From positions 26,457 through 90,456 of the forward strand of contig NZ_JACDDD010000004.1 in the NCBI RefSeq assembly GCF_013817205.1: a DNA stretch of 64,000 nucleotides, given 5' to 3'. The number at the start of each line of letters is the position of its first letter. The first letter of the stretch is position 1. Shown in pieces: positions 63,299-64,000 of this stretch. Below the pieces are notes generated by a model that worked only from the letters and a program-made list of their open reading frames with translations, was not told the origin of the DNA and searched no databases. A program made the translations under genes and the position numbers. This DNA is from Polaromonas sp. Lineage in GTDB: Bacteria > Pseudomonadota > Gammaproteobacteria > Burkholderiales > Burkholderiaceae_C.

Positions 63299-63876
63299 AT
63301 AGGAAAAATGTGGAAATTGAATGATGGAAGCCGACCACGGGCGAATTGACGGAAAACATAGCTCAGCCACCGAAGAATAGACTGGAGAGGGCTGTTAAGG
63401 TTCAGTAGTGGTGGCTCGACTGAAACCAGTCTCATCCATGCCATTTCCGCAATTAGGATATCTTTCCGCTTATCGGCTGAGATATTCAAGGATTCAGCGC
63501 TCACTCCAAGTTGTAGTACACCGCGAATCGGGACATGAAAGGCGACGTCGGCCCCTTGATAACTCGTGCAATGCACAGCGCAGACCCGCCCTTTATTGTC
63601 AAAAAGCGGGCCTCCACTATTGCCGCCATATATTGGTACGTCTGTTTGAACACACGGAAATGGAAGCAGGACTTTGTCCCTCATTACATTAAAAACCTCA
63701 GTGACATAACCGAGGCTTAGGCGGACCGCAAATTTCACCGTTGCTATATTTTCAAAGCCATCGCTAAGAATGCCGCCGTGAAACCGAGCTGTGGTCTCTC
63801 CAGGCAATTTTTCAGAATCAAAAGTCTGCTCATCCGCCAATACGGAAAAACTATGGACTGGGTCGCCGACATGTAC

Positions 63877-64000
63877 TGAATCGCCCCGGGTTTCATGGAG
63901 GCTGTTTGGTTTAAGTCATGCCTCCACCGTGGAGGCTTGACTGGCGAGTTGCCGGTAGTAGTTTGCCTCAGCTTCTGCCGGAGGTATATATCCGATAGGG
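63877..64000 (-). mobile_element. IS3-family insertion sequence, one end only
   Basis: The terminus TGAATCGCCCCGGGTTTC begins at 63877 (5'-TG...CA-3' type IS3 end) and is followed by the orfB 3' end. GCCTCCACCGTGGAGGC (about 63920-63936) is a dyad over the orfB stop. The rest lies beyond the window, so its length and target duplication cannot be seen. Confidence 0.75.
63916..64000 (-). CDS. IS3-family transposase OrfB, 3' end
   Basis: The last 27 codons of a partial gene read PIGYIPPAEAEANYYRQLAS then QASTVEA-stop (TGA at 63916-63918). GYxPPAEAEANYYRQ is a familiar C-terminal ending of IS3-group (IS51-like) OrfB rve integrases. The rest lies outside the window. Confidence 0.8.
   Translation of the reverse strand, partial: PIGYIPPAEAEANYYRQLASQASTVEA

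Larger units (their letters stand above)
62086..63876 (-). pseudogene. Trypsin-like serine protease remnant, cut by two insertion sequences
   Basis: On the minus strand from 63876 the frame reads VGDPVHSFSVLADEQTFDSE, then VPIYGGNSGGPLFDNKGRV (catalytic Ser in GNSGGP) and DVAFHVPIRGVLQL. The N-terminal part with His and Asp is missing beyond the IS3-type end at 63877. At 63299-63301 an IS5-type element interrupts the gene and adds Arg-Val-stop. Removing that element with one ATA target copy joins FHIFPM to VNNTPADQAD-stop at 62086. So the gene was intact at its 3' end before the IS5 insertion. It is inactive now because the catalytic triad is incomplete. Confidence 0.75.

Noticed and set aside
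62041..63324. 427-codon plus-strand frame over the insertion sequence
   Set aside because: Antisense to a complete DDE transposase with matching inverted repeats.

Overview
The window looks like a chromosomal segment of a high-GC betaproteobacterium, most likely Comamonadaceae (Polaromonas/Rhodoferax-like). This rests on the spc/alpha ribosomal operon content, PhaM, DUF3567, an alphaproteobacterial-type glycerol ABC transporter, and two short dispersed repeat families of a kind I associate with this family. No rRNA, CRISPR array or prophage is visible. The species call is inference.

Layout. (1) 1-10.7 kb: an exopolysaccharide locus. It holds a partial (alpha/alpha)-barrel-like protein, a YaiO-type outer-membrane barrel, a polytopic membrane protein, a frameshifted RRM-like gene, a BcsB-like periplasmic protein, an NfrB-like GT2 synthase with C-terminal MshEN (c-di-GMP-type) modules, an NfrA-like TPR/outer-membrane protein and a DUF4434 lipoprotein. 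It resembles the E. coli NGR glycan (phage N4 receptor) pathway fused with a cellulose-type BcsB. (2) 10.7-32.9 kb: housekeeping and catabolic genes. These include a bactofilin, a BCCP-carboxyltransferase fusion without biotin carboxylase, LrgAB, GlcD-type FAD oxidase, LysR, PurU, a class III aminotransferase, a ChaN-like lipoprotein, IclR with an FAH hydrolase, an enoyl-CoA hydratase, PhaM, a FIST protein, a zinc-ribbon membrane protein and an Ig-like secreted protein. (3) 32.9-38.4 kb: queA-vapB-vapC-tgt, a queuosine operon with a toxin-antitoxin pair embedded by overlapping cistrons, divergent from recG, which carries two in-frame copies of a dispersed repeat. (4) 38.5-42 kb: oxyR-dps, ubiA, proC. 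(5) 42-52.5 kb: glycerol uptake and catabolism, with glpR-glpK on the minus strand and glpSTPQ-DUF2160-glpV-glpD on the plus strand. (6) 52.6-61.8 kb: the spc/alpha operon rplN to rplQ with secY, infA, rpmJ and rpoA, under a strong sigma-70 promoter directly after glpD, followed by initiator tRNA-fMet and a terminator. (7) 61.9-64 kb: a mobile junk zone in which an IS5-family element sits in the 3' end of a trypsin-like protease gene whose 5' end is cut by an IS3-family element.

Themes. Two repeat families run through the window: R1, a two-hairpin element of about 70-90 nt, and R2, about 55 nt, starting GCTAT. Both have entered coding sequence in places (recG, the lrgB C-terminus, the DUF3108 gene, probably ubiA). 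At least six genes show a CACAAT/GACAAT-like -10 hexamer so close to the start codon that leaderless or near-leaderless mRNAs are predicted. Gene starts were moved from the longest open frame where ribosome-binding sites, signal peptides or family alignments support it.
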